64,000 bases of DNA from Bryobacteraceae bacterium (lineage in GTDB: Bacteria; Acidobacteriota; Terriglobia; Bryobacterales; Bryobacteraceae). The first letter of the stretch is position 1. Each line of letters begins with the position of its first letter. The position numbers and the translations under genes were made by a program. The notes under the pieces were generated by a model. That model was not told where the DNA came from, did not search any database, and saw only the letters and a program-made list of their open reading frames with translations. The stretch covers positions 96,927-160,926 of the forward strand of contig JAHDVK010000012.1 of the NCBI GenBank assembly GCA_023384675.1, in the 5' to 3' direction. Positions 8,908-17,514 of the stretch are shown piece after piece.

Positions 8908-9867
8908 TTACCTGCCGTTCAGGTATTTCTTGATATCCGGGCTCAGCACTCGGCGCACCTCCTCGTCGTCCAGGTCATCCTTGGTGACGACACGCGCGGG
9001 CAGGTCGAGGCGTTTCGCGGGCTCGCGGCCGTTCAACTTTTCGTTCAAGGTGCGCACCGCTTCGTAACCTAACTGGAACGGGTTCTGGACCACCATCGCA
9101 TCCATCGCACCCGAGCGCAGATCCTCGACCATCGCATCGCTAAAGTCGAATCCGACGAAACGGACCTTGCCCGCCCGTTCGCGCGACTTCAGCGCGAGAG
9201 AGATCCCAGCCGAGGCCGGTTCGGTGGAGGCGAAAAATCCCTGCAGCCCAGCATGCGCGGCAAGCATGTTTTCGGCTGCCGCCCGTGCCTTTGCGCGGTC
9301 GCCCATGGCGAATTGCTCGGCCACAATGCGGATCTCAGGGTAGTCCGCCGCCAGCAAATCGCGGAAGCCGCGTTCGCGGTCCATGGTGGACTGGCTGCCC
9401 GGCGCGTGCATTACCACCGCCACGCTTCCCTTGCCGCCGAGCAGTTCCCCGAGTTTCTTCGCGCCCAGGCGCCCCGCTTCATAATTGTCCGTGGCGACGA
9501 ACGTGATGTAGTTCTCCGAATCGAGACCCGAGTCGAAGATGGCGACCGGGATGCCCGCACTCATGGCCCGGTCCACCGAACCCACCAGCGCCTTGCGGTC
9601 GCTGGCGGCCAGGGCGATGCCGTCCACGCGCTGCGCCACCATCGAATCCACGATCTGGATCTGGCGGCTGAACTCAGTCTCGGTGGGCGCCCCGTTCCAG
9701 AGAATCTCCACATCGAACTCCTGCCCGGCGGCGAGCGCGCCAGCCTGCACGGAGACCCAGAAGATGTGCGCTGTGGACTTGGGAATCACCGCGATGCGCC
9801 GCCGCCCGCTCTTGCGGCACGCCGCGGCGCTGAACGCGGCCATCGCAAGCCAGTCCCGGCGTCTCAT
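8908..9867 (-). CDS. Periplasmic sugar-type substrate-binding lipoprotein
   Basis: A 319-residue protein of the RbsB-like periplasmic-binding family (Peripla_BP_4). It shows HIFWVSVQAGA near residue 33, VDGIALAASD, IPVAIFDSG and a C-terminal NPFQLGYEAV segment. A short leader ends in SAAAC, which is probably a lipobox. No ABC ATPase or permease is adjacent, so its partner is elsewhere or it acts alone. The ATG at 9867 overlaps the SDR stop (ATGA); the longer open frame upstream lies inside the SDR gene. Confidence 0.82.
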   Translation of the reverse strand: MRRRDWLAMAAFSAAACRKSGRRRIAVIPKSTAHIFWVSVQAGALAAGQEFDVEILWNGAPTETEFSRQIQIVDSMVAQRVDGIALAASDRKALVGSVDRAMSAGIPVAIFDSGLDSENYITFVATDNYEAGRLGAKKLGELLGGKGSVAVVMHAPGSQSTMDRERGFRDLLAADYPEIRIVAEQFAMGDRAKARAAAENMLAAHAGLQGFFASTEPASAGISLALKSRERAGKVRFVGFDFSDAMVEDLRSGAMDAMVVQNPFQLGYEAVRTLNEKLNGREPAKRLDLPARVVTKDDLDDEEVRRVLSPDIKKYLNGR

Positions 9868-10619
9868 TGCGCCAGCCAGCCTCCGTCGATCACGATATCG
9901 GTTCCGGTGATGAATCCCGCCTGCTCGCCGCAAAGGTAAACCGCGAGCGCGCCGATGTCCTCCACGCGGCCCCACCGGTGCACCGGAATCCGCTCCAGGA
10001 ACTGCGCGTTCTTTACCGGATCGTTCATCAGCGCCGTGTTCATCTCCGTGGCGAACGGCCCGGGGCTGATGCCCACAACCGTGATCCCATCCGCCGCAAG
10101 TTCCAGCGCGAGGGCGCGAGTAAAGCCGAGGAGCCCCGCCTTGGTGGCGGAATACGCGGTGCGCTCGGGCAGCGAAACGTGGCTCATGATCGACGTGAGA
10201 TTCAGGATGCGGCCGTAGCCCGTCCCCTTCATGTGCGGCACGAACGAGCGGCACATGAGAAAAACGCTGGTGAGGTTCGCATCGATGACGCCGCGCCACT
10301 CATCCAGCGTGAATTCGGTGACCGGCTTGCGCAGGTTTACGCCGGCATTGTTGATGAGGATCTGTACCGGGCCCACGCTATCGCGCACCTGCTGCTCAAG
10401 CGCGAGCACTTGCGGCTCCTCGGTCAGATCGGCGCTGAAAACATGCGCCTCACCCCCAGCTCCGCGAATGATCGCCGCGGTTTCGTCGAGCTTTGCCCGG
10501 TCGCGGGCCACCAGCGCCACGCGGACCCCCTCGCGCGCCAGTGCGACGGCCATCGCCTTGCCTAGCCCGCGGCTCCCACCAGTCACCAGCGCGACCTTCC
10601 CGCTCAAAAACTCACTCAT
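9864..10619 (-). CDS. SDR-family NAD(P)-dependent oxidoreductase
   Basis: A 251-residue classical short-chain dehydrogenase. The cofactor motif TGGSRGLG lies at 14-21, NNAG near 90, and the catalytic set is S near 142, then YSATK near 155-159. The C-terminal DIVIDGGW motif is typical of gluconate 5-dehydrogenase or 3-oxoacyl reductase relatives. Coupling to a sugar-binding protein favours a carbohydrate substrate, but this is inference. Confidence 0.87.
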   Translation of the reverse strand: MSEFLSGKVALVTGGSRGLGKAMAVALAREGVRVALVARDRAKLDETAAIIRGAGGEAHVFSADLTEEPQVLALEQQVRDSVGPVQILINNAGVNLRKPVTEFTLDEWRGVIDANLTSVFLMCRSFVPHMKGTGYGRILNLTSIMSHVSLPERTAYSATKAGLLGFTRALALELAADGITVVGISPGPFATEMNTALMNDPVKNAQFLERIPVHRWGRVEDIGALAVYLCGEQAGFITGTDIVIDGGWLAQ

Positions 10620-11097
10620 CCGTTTCGGTCTCCTTGTCTGTCATTCCCCGGGCCGCGGCGGAGGCGCCCGCCAGCCGCGCCGCTTCCCGAATCCGCTTTG
10701 CGGTGCGTCCCGGGCGGTCGATCTCACCAGTCACAATGCGCTCACCTGGCCCCTCGCCGTCGATTATCACCGTACCCACCCCGTATAAGCGTTGAGCGAA
10801 ACTGCGCTCCACTGTGACGGCGGCCACGCGGCTCAACGGGATCTCGCGCTTACTTTTCCGAATGAGGCCGAACTCGCCCCGCACCAAGCCCTCGCTCACC
10901 CTCAGCACCATCCGCCTGGCATCCAGCCAGCCAGCCAGGGGCCCCGCAAATGGCAGCAGCGCCACCAGCAGAACCCACCAGGCCAAACTCTCGCTGTTGC
11001 GCAGGTAAAAATAAACGATCACCAGCGCCAGCACCACCGCCAGCACCAGGCTCATAATCATTCGCCGCCGCGACGGGCGGATCAACAGCTCTTCCAT
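10612..11097 (-). CDS. Small membrane protein with bacterial PH-like domain
   Basis: A 161-residue protein with two adjacent transmembrane segments (about residues 14-33 and 38-57). A bPH-type beta-rich domain follows (MVLRVSEGLVRGEFGLIRK...IPLSRVAAVTVERS), like YdbS/YdbT-family proteins. It ends in an acidic tail. It overlaps the SDR start by 8 nt and is the first gene of the minus-strand run. No specific function is assigned. Confidence 0.65.
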   Translation of the reverse strand: MEELLIRPSRRRMIMSLVLAVVLALVIVYFYLRNSESLAWWVLLVALLPFAGPLAGWLDARRMVLRVSEGLVRGEFGLIRKSKREIPLSRVAAVTVERSFAQRLYGVGTVIIDGEGPGERIVTGEIDRPGRTAKRIREAARLAGASAAARGMTDKETETDE

Positions 11098-11122
11098 AGC
11101 ACTTGCTTCCAGACTCGCCTAT

Positions 11123-11131
11123 TGTATAGCA
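11123..11131 (-). promoter_or_regulatory. Possible extended -10 promoter of the minus-strand run
   Basis: On the minus strand, TGC followed by TATACA lies 26 nt upstream of the bPH-protein start. It fits an extended -10 element. No good -35 hexamer is visible at the expected distance. The same 70-nt gap must also serve the divergent secreted-protein gene. Confidence 0.35.
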
Positions 11132-11168
11132 CCCCTCATTTTGACTAACCTCAACTCAGGAGGGATTG

Positions 11169-12314
11169 ATGTCCATCAAGAAAATATCAATTTGGATTCT
11201 CGGCGCTTTGCTGGCCATGCCGGCGCTCGCCGACTTCAGCTACCAGGAGACGACGCGCATCACCGGAGGCTCGCTCACCCGCATGATGAAGATGGTGCCC
11301 GGCGGGGGTAAAGCGATGGAGCCGCAGACCAGCCATGTCTACCTGAAGGGCAACAAGCTCGCCAACGTCAGCCAGGACTCGATCAACATCATCGACCTGG
11401 ACGCCGAAACCGTTACCGACGTGGATCTCAAGAAGCAGACCTACGCCGTGATCACCTTCCAGGAGATGGCCCAGGCGCTCGAAGCGGCCAAACAGAAGAT
11501 GGAGGCGGAGCTGCGCAAGCAAAAGAAGAATCAGCAGGCCGACGTGAACATGAGCTTCAGCGTGAAAGTCAATGAAACCGGCCAGCGCAAGCGCATCAGC
11601 GGCTACGACACCAAAGAGATGGAAATGCTGCTCGAGATGCAGATGGCCGATCAGCAGAGCGCCGCTGCCGGTTCGATGCAGTTCGACGTCAGCATGTGGA
11701 TGGCGCCCGACATCGACGGCTACGATCAGGTGCGCCAATTCTACATGCGCATGGCGCAAAAAATGGACTGGCACCCGCGCATGTCCAGCCTCGCCGGTGT
11801 AATGAATATGCAGCCGGGCATGGGCCAGGGCATGGCGGAAATGATGAAAGAGATGCAGAAGATCGAGGGCGTACCGGTGCTTTCGGTGACTTCAATGCGC
11901 GGGGGCGCTATGGGCGACATGCCGGACCTGTCCGAGGCGATGCGCGGCTCCGGCGGCAACCGCGGCCAGCAGCGCGACCTGGGAGACGAGGCGGCCGACG
12001 AAGCCCGCCGGACCGCCTCGAATGAAGCCGCCCGGTCCGCGTCCCGCTCAACCGGAGGCCGCTTCGGCCGCCTCGCCGGCTCCGCCACCTCCGGCGCATT
12101 GGGCGGTCTCGGACGCCGCAAGAAGGCCGAACCCGAGCCAAAACCCGAACCGCAACCCGCTCCCCAGGCGCAAGCCAGCGGCAAGCCCGGCGCCTTCATG
12201 GAGATGACCAGCGAAAGCTCGAACTTCTCCACCGCGCCGGTGGACGCTGCCAAACTCAGCGTGCCCGCGGGCTTCAAGCAAGTCGAGCACGAAATGAAAA
12301 AGCTCCTGAAATAG
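11169..12314 (+). CDS. Secreted protein of unknown function (DUF4412-like)
   Basis: A 381-residue protein with a signal peptide (SIKKISIWILGALLAMPALA). A beta-rich N-terminal half resembles DUF4412/LolA-like periplasmic proteins. The middle is rich in Met, Lys and Gln, and a long Pro/Arg/Ser-rich low-complexity stretch (about 265-340) precedes the C-terminus. The ATG at 11169 sits 5 nt after AGGAGG, which decides the start over the TTG three bases upstream. Function is unknown. Confidence 0.7.
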   Translation: MSIKKISIWILGALLAMPALADFSYQETTRITGGSLTRMMKMVPGGGKAMEPQTSHVYLKGNKLANVSQDSINIIDLDAETVTDVDLKKQTYAVITFQEMAQALEAAKQKMEAELRKQKKNQQADVNMSFSVKVNETGQRKRISGYDTKEMEMLLEMQMADQQSAAAGSMQFDVSMWMAPDIDGYDQVRQFYMRMAQKMDWHPRMSSLAGVMNMQPGMGQGMAEMMKEMQKIEGVPVLSVTSMRGGAMGDMPDLSEAMRGSGGNRGQQRDLGDEAADEARRTASNEAARSASRSTGGRFGRLAGSATSGALGGLGRRKKAEPEPKPEPQPAPQAQASGKPGAFMEMTSESSNFSTAPVDAAKLSVPAGFKQVEHEMKKLLK

Positions 12315-12330
12315 CTTCTCCAAAACGCGA

Positions 12331-12364
12331 AACGGCCGCGGAACCCGTTGGCTCCGCGGCTGTT
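12331..12364. terminator. Bidirectional rho-independent terminator
   Basis: A 12-bp stem (arms 12331-12342 and 12353-12364, with one G-T pair) with a 10-nt loop. It has A residues on the left flank and T residues on the right. It lies between the convergent secreted-protein gene and rpsU and can end both transcripts. Confidence 0.75.
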
Positions 12365-12383
12365 TCTCTATCCTGACGAATCC

Positions 12384-12581
12384 CTAGTCCATGTCGCGGG
12401 AACGTTTCTTCCGGTTCCGCTTGCGGGCCAAAGCCTGCTTCACCCGCTTCTTTTCGCCGGGCTTCATGTAGTAGGAATGTTTCTTGATCTCCTTGATGAT
12501 GTCCTCCTGCTGCACTTTGCGCTTAAACCGGCGCAATGCGCTTTCCAGAGTCTCACCGTCCTGGATATAAACTTCCGCCAT
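12384..12581 (-). CDS. rpsU: Small ribosomal subunit protein bS21
   Basis: A 65-residue basic protein with the bS21 pattern: MAEVYIQDGETLESALRRFK at the N-terminus, KKHSYYMKPGEKK in the middle and a Lys/Arg-rich tail. It binds the 30S platform near the anti-Shine-Dalgarno region. A very strong ribosome site (AAGGAGGTGA) precedes the ATG, as expected for an abundant protein. It appears monocistronic, with a terminator after it. Confidence 0.95.
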   Translation of the reverse strand: MAEVYIQDGETLESALRRFKRKVQQEDIIKEIKKHSYYMKPGEKKRVKQALARKRNRKKRSRDMD

Positions 12582-12631
12582 TTCCTACTCACCTCCTTCC
12601 GGCGTAAACTTTGCGTATCGACGCATTTGTT

Positions 12632-13237
12632 ATGATAACCCACCGCGCCCTCATTCTGCTGTTCAACGGAGTGCAAATCATCGATTTCGCTGGTCCATAT
12701 GAGGTGCTGGGCCAGGCCCGCGATCCCGCCGGGGAGCCGCTTCTCGCCATCGCCACCACCTCACCCGGCGGTACGCCCATCACCGCCGCCATGGGGCTGC
12801 GCGTAACGCCGGACCATGCGCTAGAGGCCGCTCCCGCCGCCCATCTTCTGGTCATCCCTGGCGGCGATCTCGCACCGTACTTCGACAATTCAGCCCTGCT
12901 CGACTGGATCCGCCGGCGATCCGCGCAAGCCGCCATCACGCTCTCCGTATGCAACGGTGCCCTGCTCCTGGCCCGCGCCGGCCTGCTTGACGGCCTCGCC
13001 GCCACGACCTGGAAACCCTCGTTGCCGGATCTCGCCCGCCTCGCACCACGCTCGCTAATGGTCGAAGCACGCTACGTTGACAGTGGCAGGATTGTCACCT
13101 CGGCAGGCCTTTCTGCCGGTCTTGACGCAACCCTTCACTGCGTTGCGAGGTTATGCGGTATGACGGTGGCCGAAGCGGCTGCGGAGCGTTTGGAATACCG
13201 TTGGCGGCGCGAGGACCGGGCCGATTCCCAGCCTTAG
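12632..13237 (+). CDS. DJ-1/PfpI (GATase1-like) family protein
   Basis: A 201-residue protein with the isocyanide-hydratase/PfpI pattern: LLFNGVQIIDFAGPYEVLG at the start, VIPGGD, and the nucleophile elbow SVCNGALLLARAGLLDG. A TSAGLSAGLD segment follows. It lacks the AraC-type HTH found in longer relatives, so it is probably an enzyme rather than a regulator. No good ribosome site is seen before this ATG; an in-frame TTG at 12611 is the alternative start. It converges with the next gene, overlapping by 4 nt. Confidence 0.8.
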   Translation: MITHRALILLFNGVQIIDFAGPYEVLGQARDPAGEPLLAIATTSPGGTPITAAMGLRVTPDHALEAAPAAHLLVIPGGDLAPYFDNSALLDWIRRRSAQAAITLSVCNGALLLARAGLLDGLAATTWKPSLPDLARLAPRSLMVEARYVDSGRIVTSAGLSAGLDATLHCVARLCGMTVAEAAAERLEYRWRREDRADSQP

Positions 13238-14142
13238 TCCTTCCTGCCGGGGCTAAGCTTCTGCAATTGGGCTTCCGTGAACTTGGCGGCAAACTGCACA
13301 CGCTCACCTTCAGCCGTCAGTTTGACGCTGTCGGCAAGTTGGGCCATGTCGCCCGTCTCTTCCCTGCCCGCACTCATCCGCAGCAGCGGAAGCATGAGAT
13401 TGATTACGCCCGTCAGCGCCCTGGCGTCGAACGCCGACCGCATCGCCAGTTCTCCCTCCAGGTCGATAGTGGCGCCGAAGCGCATCGCGACATTGGCTTC
13501 CCTGATCGCATCAAGAACCAGGCCCGCCGGGATCAGCCCCCCGCCGCCCCGGCCCATCGATTCCAGCGGCGCCAGCGAAACAAACCAGGCATCGCTTTTC
13601 CTGCTCCAGCGGGCGACCCGTACCGCTAGCGCTTCCCCGAGCATGGATCCTCGTCCGGCGCGTCGCTCCACCGCCTGCCGCACCAGTGTTTCGGCCCCAA
13701 AGAGGGCCACCGAACTGTCCAGAAACGCAAAGGAATACAGCGCCGCTTCGTCACGTCCTCTCCAGATCTCTACCCCGCTGTGGGTCGACTTTTCCCCGCC
13801 ATGCGATTCCAGAAAACCTGCAATTCTCGGCGCGTCGAACCTCCCTCGGGCAATCAGCAAAGTAGCGTTCTCCTCGCCGCGTCCCACTGAGCCGAGCAGT
13901 ACTTCGCGAAGATCCCGCTGCGGATCAAACCCGGAGGATTGAATCAGTTTCCCGAATTGGTCGTCCTCTTCCTTCAATTCCTGCAAGATTCTCTGGCCGA
14001 AGGCGGATTTCCCGGCCCGCCGCACATCAATGCCGGCGGCAAGCAGGGCGTCCGAGGGAAGCAACCTGAGCAGGGCTTCGTCTGCCGCAGGCGCCATGAT
14101 GGCCAGACTGACAAAGGCGGCAATGGTGGTGTGCCAGGGCAT
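13234..14142 (-). CDS. Hypothetical exported protein
   Basis: A 302-residue protein with a short N-terminal hydrophobic leader (about residues 5-19). Alternating helices and strands follow, including LLPSDALLAAGIDVRRAGKS and VALFGAETLVRQAVERR. This layout resembles Acidobacteriota proteins annotated only as hypothetical. No catalytic motif is visible. It lies 11 nt after the ribBA-like stop on the same strand, so it is probably cotranscribed with it. Confidence 0.6.
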   Translation of the reverse strand: MPWHTTIAAFVSLAIMAPAADEALLRLLPSDALLAAGIDVRRAGKSAFGQRILQELKEEDDQFGKLIQSSGFDPQRDLREVLLGSVGRGEENATLLIARGRFDAPRIAGFLESHGGEKSTHSGVEIWRGRDEAALYSFAFLDSSVALFGAETLVRQAVERRAGRGSMLGEALAVRVARWSRKSDAWFVSLAPLESMGRGGGGLIPAGLVLDAIREANVAMRFGATIDLEGELAMRSAFDARALTGVINLMLPLLRMSAGREETGDMAQLADSVKLTAEGERVQFAAKFTEAQLQKLSPGRKD

Positions 14143-14153
14143 TCGTGTTTCGG

Positions 14154-15290
14154 TTAAGTCAGAGGAAGCTGCTCGACAATCTCAATGCCAAAGCCTTCCA
14201 GTCCCACGATTTTGCGGGGATGATTGGTCAGGAGCCGGATGCGCTGAAGCCCCAGATCAGATAATATTTGCGCCCCGAGTCCGCTTTCGTGTTGCAGCAG
14301 CTTTTGGCCGGCCGGCGAGGCGTAGTGCATATGCTCCTTATTGTGGGAGATAAGCCGTGGTAACTGGCCAAGCTCGGCTGGGGCCACTTGCCGGATGCCC
14401 TGGCCGGTCTGATGCAGATAGACCACCACGCCGGCGCCTTGCTCCACGATGATCTCCATCGACCGGCGCAGCGTGCGCCGGCAATCGCATTCGGCGCTGC
14501 CAAACACGTCGCCATAGGTGCAGCGCGCATGCATGCGCACCAGCGCGCGGTCAAGCCCCTCCGCTTCGCCGAAGACCAGCGCGAGGTGCGACTCTGGATC
14601 GATGCTGCTCGCATAGCTGATCGTACGGAACTGGCCCAGGTCATTGATAAGCACGCCTTCGGCCGAACGCCGGATGATACGTTCGTGCTCCATGCGGTAA
14701 CGGATCAGATCGGCAACCGAGATCAGCTTCAAGCTGTGCCTGGCGCAGAACTCCTCGAGGTGCGGGACGCGCGCCATGGAGCCGTCCTCGTTCATGATTT
14801 CGCAGATCACACCACCGGGGCGGAATCCGGCAAGACGGGCCAAGTCCACCGCCGCTTCCGTCTGGCCCGAACGGACCAGCACACCGCCCTCGCGAGCGCG
14901 GAGGGGGAACATGTGGCCGGGTTTTGCCAGGTCCGAAGGCCGGGCGTCGGGACGCATCGCCACGCGAATGGTGTGGGCGCGGTCGGCCGCGGAGATGCCG
15001 GTGGAGACGCCGCTCGCTGCATCGATTGCTTCACAGAATGCGGTGCCGAACTGCGAGGTGTTGTAGTCGGTCATCATCCGCAACTGGAGTTGGTCGCAGA
15101 TCTCAGGAGCAAGCGCAAGGCAAATGAGGCCGCGCCCATGCACCGCCATGAAGTTGATGATTTCGGGCGTAATGGCCTCGGCGGCGACGGTCAGGTCGCC
15201 CTCGTTCTCTCGATCTTCGTCGTCAACAACAACCAGCATCCGGCCTGCGCGGATCTCCTCGATCGCTTCCGGAATTGTCGCAAATGCCAT
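14154..15290 (-). CDS. ribB: RibBA-like protein: DHBP synthase with altered GTP cyclohydrolase II domain
   Basis: A 378-residue two-domain protein. Residues 1-200 are 3,4-dihydroxy-2-butanone 4-phosphate synthase: DDEDRENEGDL at 23-33, PGHMFPLRAREGGVLVRSG and ICEIMNEDG, all intact. Residues 205-378 have the GTP cyclohydrolase II fold with zinc cysteines C257, C268 and C270, LLTN at 353 and K360. However, the usual EGRxIG reads TGQGIR (295-300), and the DxRDY nucleophile region reads LQHES. The riboflavin branch from ribulose 5-phosphate is therefore supported; GTP hydrolysis is doubtful. The RibBX proteins of Proteobacteria are a precedent. Confidence 0.85.
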   Translation of the reverse strand: MAFATIPEAIEEIRAGRMLVVVDDEDRENEGDLTVAAEAITPEIINFMAVHGRGLICLALAPEICDQLQLRMMTDYNTSQFGTAFCEAIDAASGVSTGISAADRAHTIRVAMRPDARPSDLAKPGHMFPLRAREGGVLVRSGQTEAAVDLARLAGFRPGGVICEIMNEDGSMARVPHLEEFCARHSLKLISVADLIRYRMEHERIIRRSAEGVLINDLGQFRTISYASSIDPESHLALVFGEAEGLDRALVRMHARCTYGDVFGSAECDCRRTLRRSMEIIVEQGAGVVVYLHQTGQGIRQVAPAELGQLPRLISHNKEHMHYASPAGQKLLQHESGLGAQILSDLGLQRIRLLTNHPRKIVGLEGFGIEIVEQLPLT

Positions 15291-15359
15291 AGCGTGTCCT
15301 ATTCCTGATTATGCGTGCAAGAGAGCACGTGTGCAGCGCTCTCCTGTCACTCCGGCCTG

Positions 15360-15368
15360 TGCTATCAT
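15360..15368 (+). promoter_or_regulatory. Extended -10 element for tRNA-Ser
   Basis: TGC directly followed by TATCAT lies 26 nt before the tRNA-Ser 5' end, at the right distance for initiation a few bases ahead of the mature tRNA. No matching -35 is obvious. Confidence 0.4.
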
Positions 15369-15394
15369 CGCTGTGGACTCACCCGAAATGCCGC

Positions 15395-15487
<93 letters not shown>

Positions 15488-15708
15488 GTTCAATCGCTTA
15501 CGGACGAATTCGTGCCTGCCACAATCGTCGGCTTCGGCTCCGAAAGCGACCCGTTCTCTGCGAACTGCAAACACATCCTCGAATCTTCAGCTCAGCAGGA
15601 AAGTCATCCAAGAGCACACTCCGCGAAGTTTGCACTGCTCGATTATCGTAAGGAACTGTTCGCCTCGCCGGCGGCCAGGGGTGTCTTCAGCTCGGGCAGC
15701 GGACCTCT

Positions 15709-16932
15709 CTAACGGGATTCGTATGGTCCGTGTACGGCCTTGACCTTGAAGGATTCTGTTGAGTCGTCGAGGATGATGACGCAGTAAGTATCACCGCCGG
15801 GATCGACACGGACCAGGATGTGGCCCTGGTCGCTTTTGAGCCGGGAGAGGGAGTCGCCGAGCACCACCCTGGTCACCTCCATGATGTTGGTGGCAAAGAC
15901 ATCGCGCGGGCCGGGGTAGAGCCGGGTGGAGAACAGGCGGCTGAGCACGCGCTGGCCCGGGTGGGTGGGCGAGTAGACGGACATGATGTGGACGCGGGGC
16001 CGCAGAGTCTGGACGAAGAAGGCATTGGCGGAGTCGTGGAAGCCGTCGTGGTTGAGGACGTGAACATCAACGGGGCCGGTGACGCGGGCCACGGGGGTTT
16101 CGACGTCGTGCCACTCGGGGCTGCCTTCGTTGGGGCCGCCGATGATGTCTCCGCCGTTGAAGTAGTCGAATCGGCCGTACCGGAGCCGGAATGCGATGCT
16201 GCACATATTTTCGCTGGGCCAGTCAGACTTGGCCAGACCGGCGAGATCGGGGAAGTGACCGCGGGTTTCGGAACCTTCGCCTGTCCAGATCGCGCCGTTC
16301 GCGGCGAGATTGCGGATCTCGAAGTTGGGGTATTTGGCCGGTTCGCGGCGGAGGACGATCTGATCGCGGCGGCCGGGCTGGAAGCGTTCCACGCGCATGC
16401 CGGAGAGCTCCATGCGCGCCATGATGAAGTCACGGTAGTTGGCCATCATCTCGCTGGTGGAGGGCGCGGGGCAGTGGTAATTGGGCCAGCCGCGGTCGAG
16501 CAGCAGTCGAAAGGGGACCCGGTCACCGGCCTGGGTGATGCCGGTCAGCTTGTACCGGCCGGTGGCTGAGGCGGGCGTTCGCTCGTCGATCTCGCCCATG
16601 TGGTCACCATGGAAGTGGGTGAGCAGGGCGTAGTCGAGGTGTTCTGCGGGGATGGCCCTCAGCATGTGGCTGGCGTAGCGGGCGATCCACTCGCCGGGCG
16701 GGCGGGAGTCGTCGGGCTTGGGCGGCGTGATCCGGGGCGGGGGCCGCAGGGTTTCGCCGGCATCGACCAGCATCGAGGTGCCGTCGGGGAAGATGAGCAG
16801 GGCCGAGTCGCCCTTGCCGGTGTTGATGTGGTGGATGTCAAGGAAGCCGGGCGTCCAAGGCGGGAGCGCCTCGCCGATGGTCTGGCCAAAGGCCAGCGGA
16901 AGTGCAAGGAACAAGGTCAGGGCCAGCCGCAC
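15709..16932 (-). CDS. Secreted MBL-fold metallohydrolase (ComEC/Rec2 C-terminal-like)
   Basis: A 407-residue protein with a signal peptide (VRLALTLFLALPLAFG). A metallo-beta-lactamase fold follows, with the zinc motif HFHGDH about residue 122. Preceding elements HHINTGKGDSALLIFPDG and MLVDAGE match the ComEC-type hydrolase family. The GTG start at 16932 is chosen for its ribosome site (GGGAGGAG) and because the leader begins there. A long region after the motif suggests an extra substrate-binding part. The substrate is unknown. Confidence 0.8.
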   Translation of the reverse strand: MRLALTLFLALPLAFGQTIGEALPPWTPGFLDIHHINTGKGDSALLIFPDGTSMLVDAGETLRPPPRITPPKPDDSRPPGEWIARYASHMLRAIPAEHLDYALLTHFHGDHMGEIDERTPASATGRYKLTGITQAGDRVPFRLLLDRGWPNYHCPAPSTSEMMANYRDFIMARMELSGMRVERFQPGRRDQIVLRREPAKYPNFEIRNLAANGAIWTGEGSETRGHFPDLAGLAKSDWPSENMCSIAFRLRYGRFDYFNGGDIIGGPNEGSPEWHDVETPVARVTGPVDVHVLNHDGFHDSANAFFVQTLRPRVHIMSVYSPTHPGQRVLSRLFSTRLYPGPRDVFATNIMEVTRVVLGDSLSRLKSDQGHILVRVDPGGDTYCVIILDDSTESFKVKAVHGPYESR

Positions 16933-16951
16933 GTCAGGTCTCCTCCCGGCA

Positions 16952-17140
16952 TCATACAGCCATAGCGGTGAGCGCCCGGTCGAGTTCGGCGGGGGTGCCG
17001 GTCTTAAAGACCTCGATGCGGACATCGAGGAGCCGGACGCGGCGCCAGTGGCGCTCGCCCTGGGCATAGGCGAGAGTGGCGACGTGAAAGGCCGGCGCAC
17101 CCGCAGACAGCAGCGGGCGGATGTGGTTGTTGGTGCCATC
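16952..17140 (-). pseudogene. C-terminal remnant of a lost gene
   Basis: On the minus strand an open frame of about 62 codons ends at TGA 16952-16954. Its codon use and composition look coding (for example FHVATLAYAQGERHW and VRIEVFKTGTPAELDRAL). It has no start codon, and a stop closes it upstream at 17141. It sits 19 nt before the MBL gene on the same strand. I read it as the tail of a deleted upstream gene; the family is not recognised. Confidence 0.35.
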
Positions 17141-17192
17141 TCAGCTCGGCAGTCTCGAGCACATCTCTTTCCGTCAACAGACCTTTACACCT

Positions 17193-17207
17193 CCCTCGGT
17201 CCGAGGG
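17193..17207. promoter_or_regulatory. Perfect GC-rich palindrome in the hydrogenase upstream gap
   Basis: CCCTCGG-T-CCGAGGG is a 15-nt perfect dyad within 16933-17514. That gap otherwise holds only the gene remnant and a weak promoter. It could be a regulator-binding site for the hydrogenase operon, but the distance (over 300 nt) makes that uncertain. Confidence 0.3.
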
Positions 17208-17473
17208 GGCATTCGGCCTCAACCCCTTGCAAGAGTTGGGAAGTCTCCTGTCGGCACAAGGTGGATCTTTGCCCGGGAGTTGCACTGGTGCGTCCGCATC
17301 TCTTCATGCTCGCCGGATCTTAGCCGAGGCGCCAGCCAGCGGCATTTGCAATGTGTGCGAAGGCGTGCCGCCCGCCTGACCATTCCATAAGACCGGCAGA
17401 ATCGAATAGATTTCAGAACAACATCATCCGGCATATCGGACCGAAACCTCTTTTATTTCAGGATCAGTCTGCC

Positions 17474-17479
17474 TATACT
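17474..17479 (+). promoter_or_regulatory. Possible -10 element of the hydrogenase operon
   Basis: TATACT lies 36 nt before the first gene of the operon, in a locally AT-richer stretch. The position 17 nt upstream carries only a weak -35 (TTTTAT). No sigma-54 -24/-12 pair was found. Confidence 0.3.
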
Positions 17480-17514
17480 GGAATTGCTCAGGCAGGGCCG
17501 CCAAGGAGGCAGTT

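Noticed and set aside
15291..15394. FMN riboswitch upstream of the ribBA-like gene
   Set aside because: The 104-nt gap is too short and has no RFN-element consensus blocks.
15512..15712. A 66-codon open frame after tRNA-Ser
   Set aside because: It lacks a convincing ribosome site and a plausible protein composition; it is probably non-coding.
17141..17514. Sigma-54 promoter for the hydrogenase operon
   Set aside because: No TGGCAC-N5-TTGC pair could be found; only a weak sigma-70-like -10 is present.
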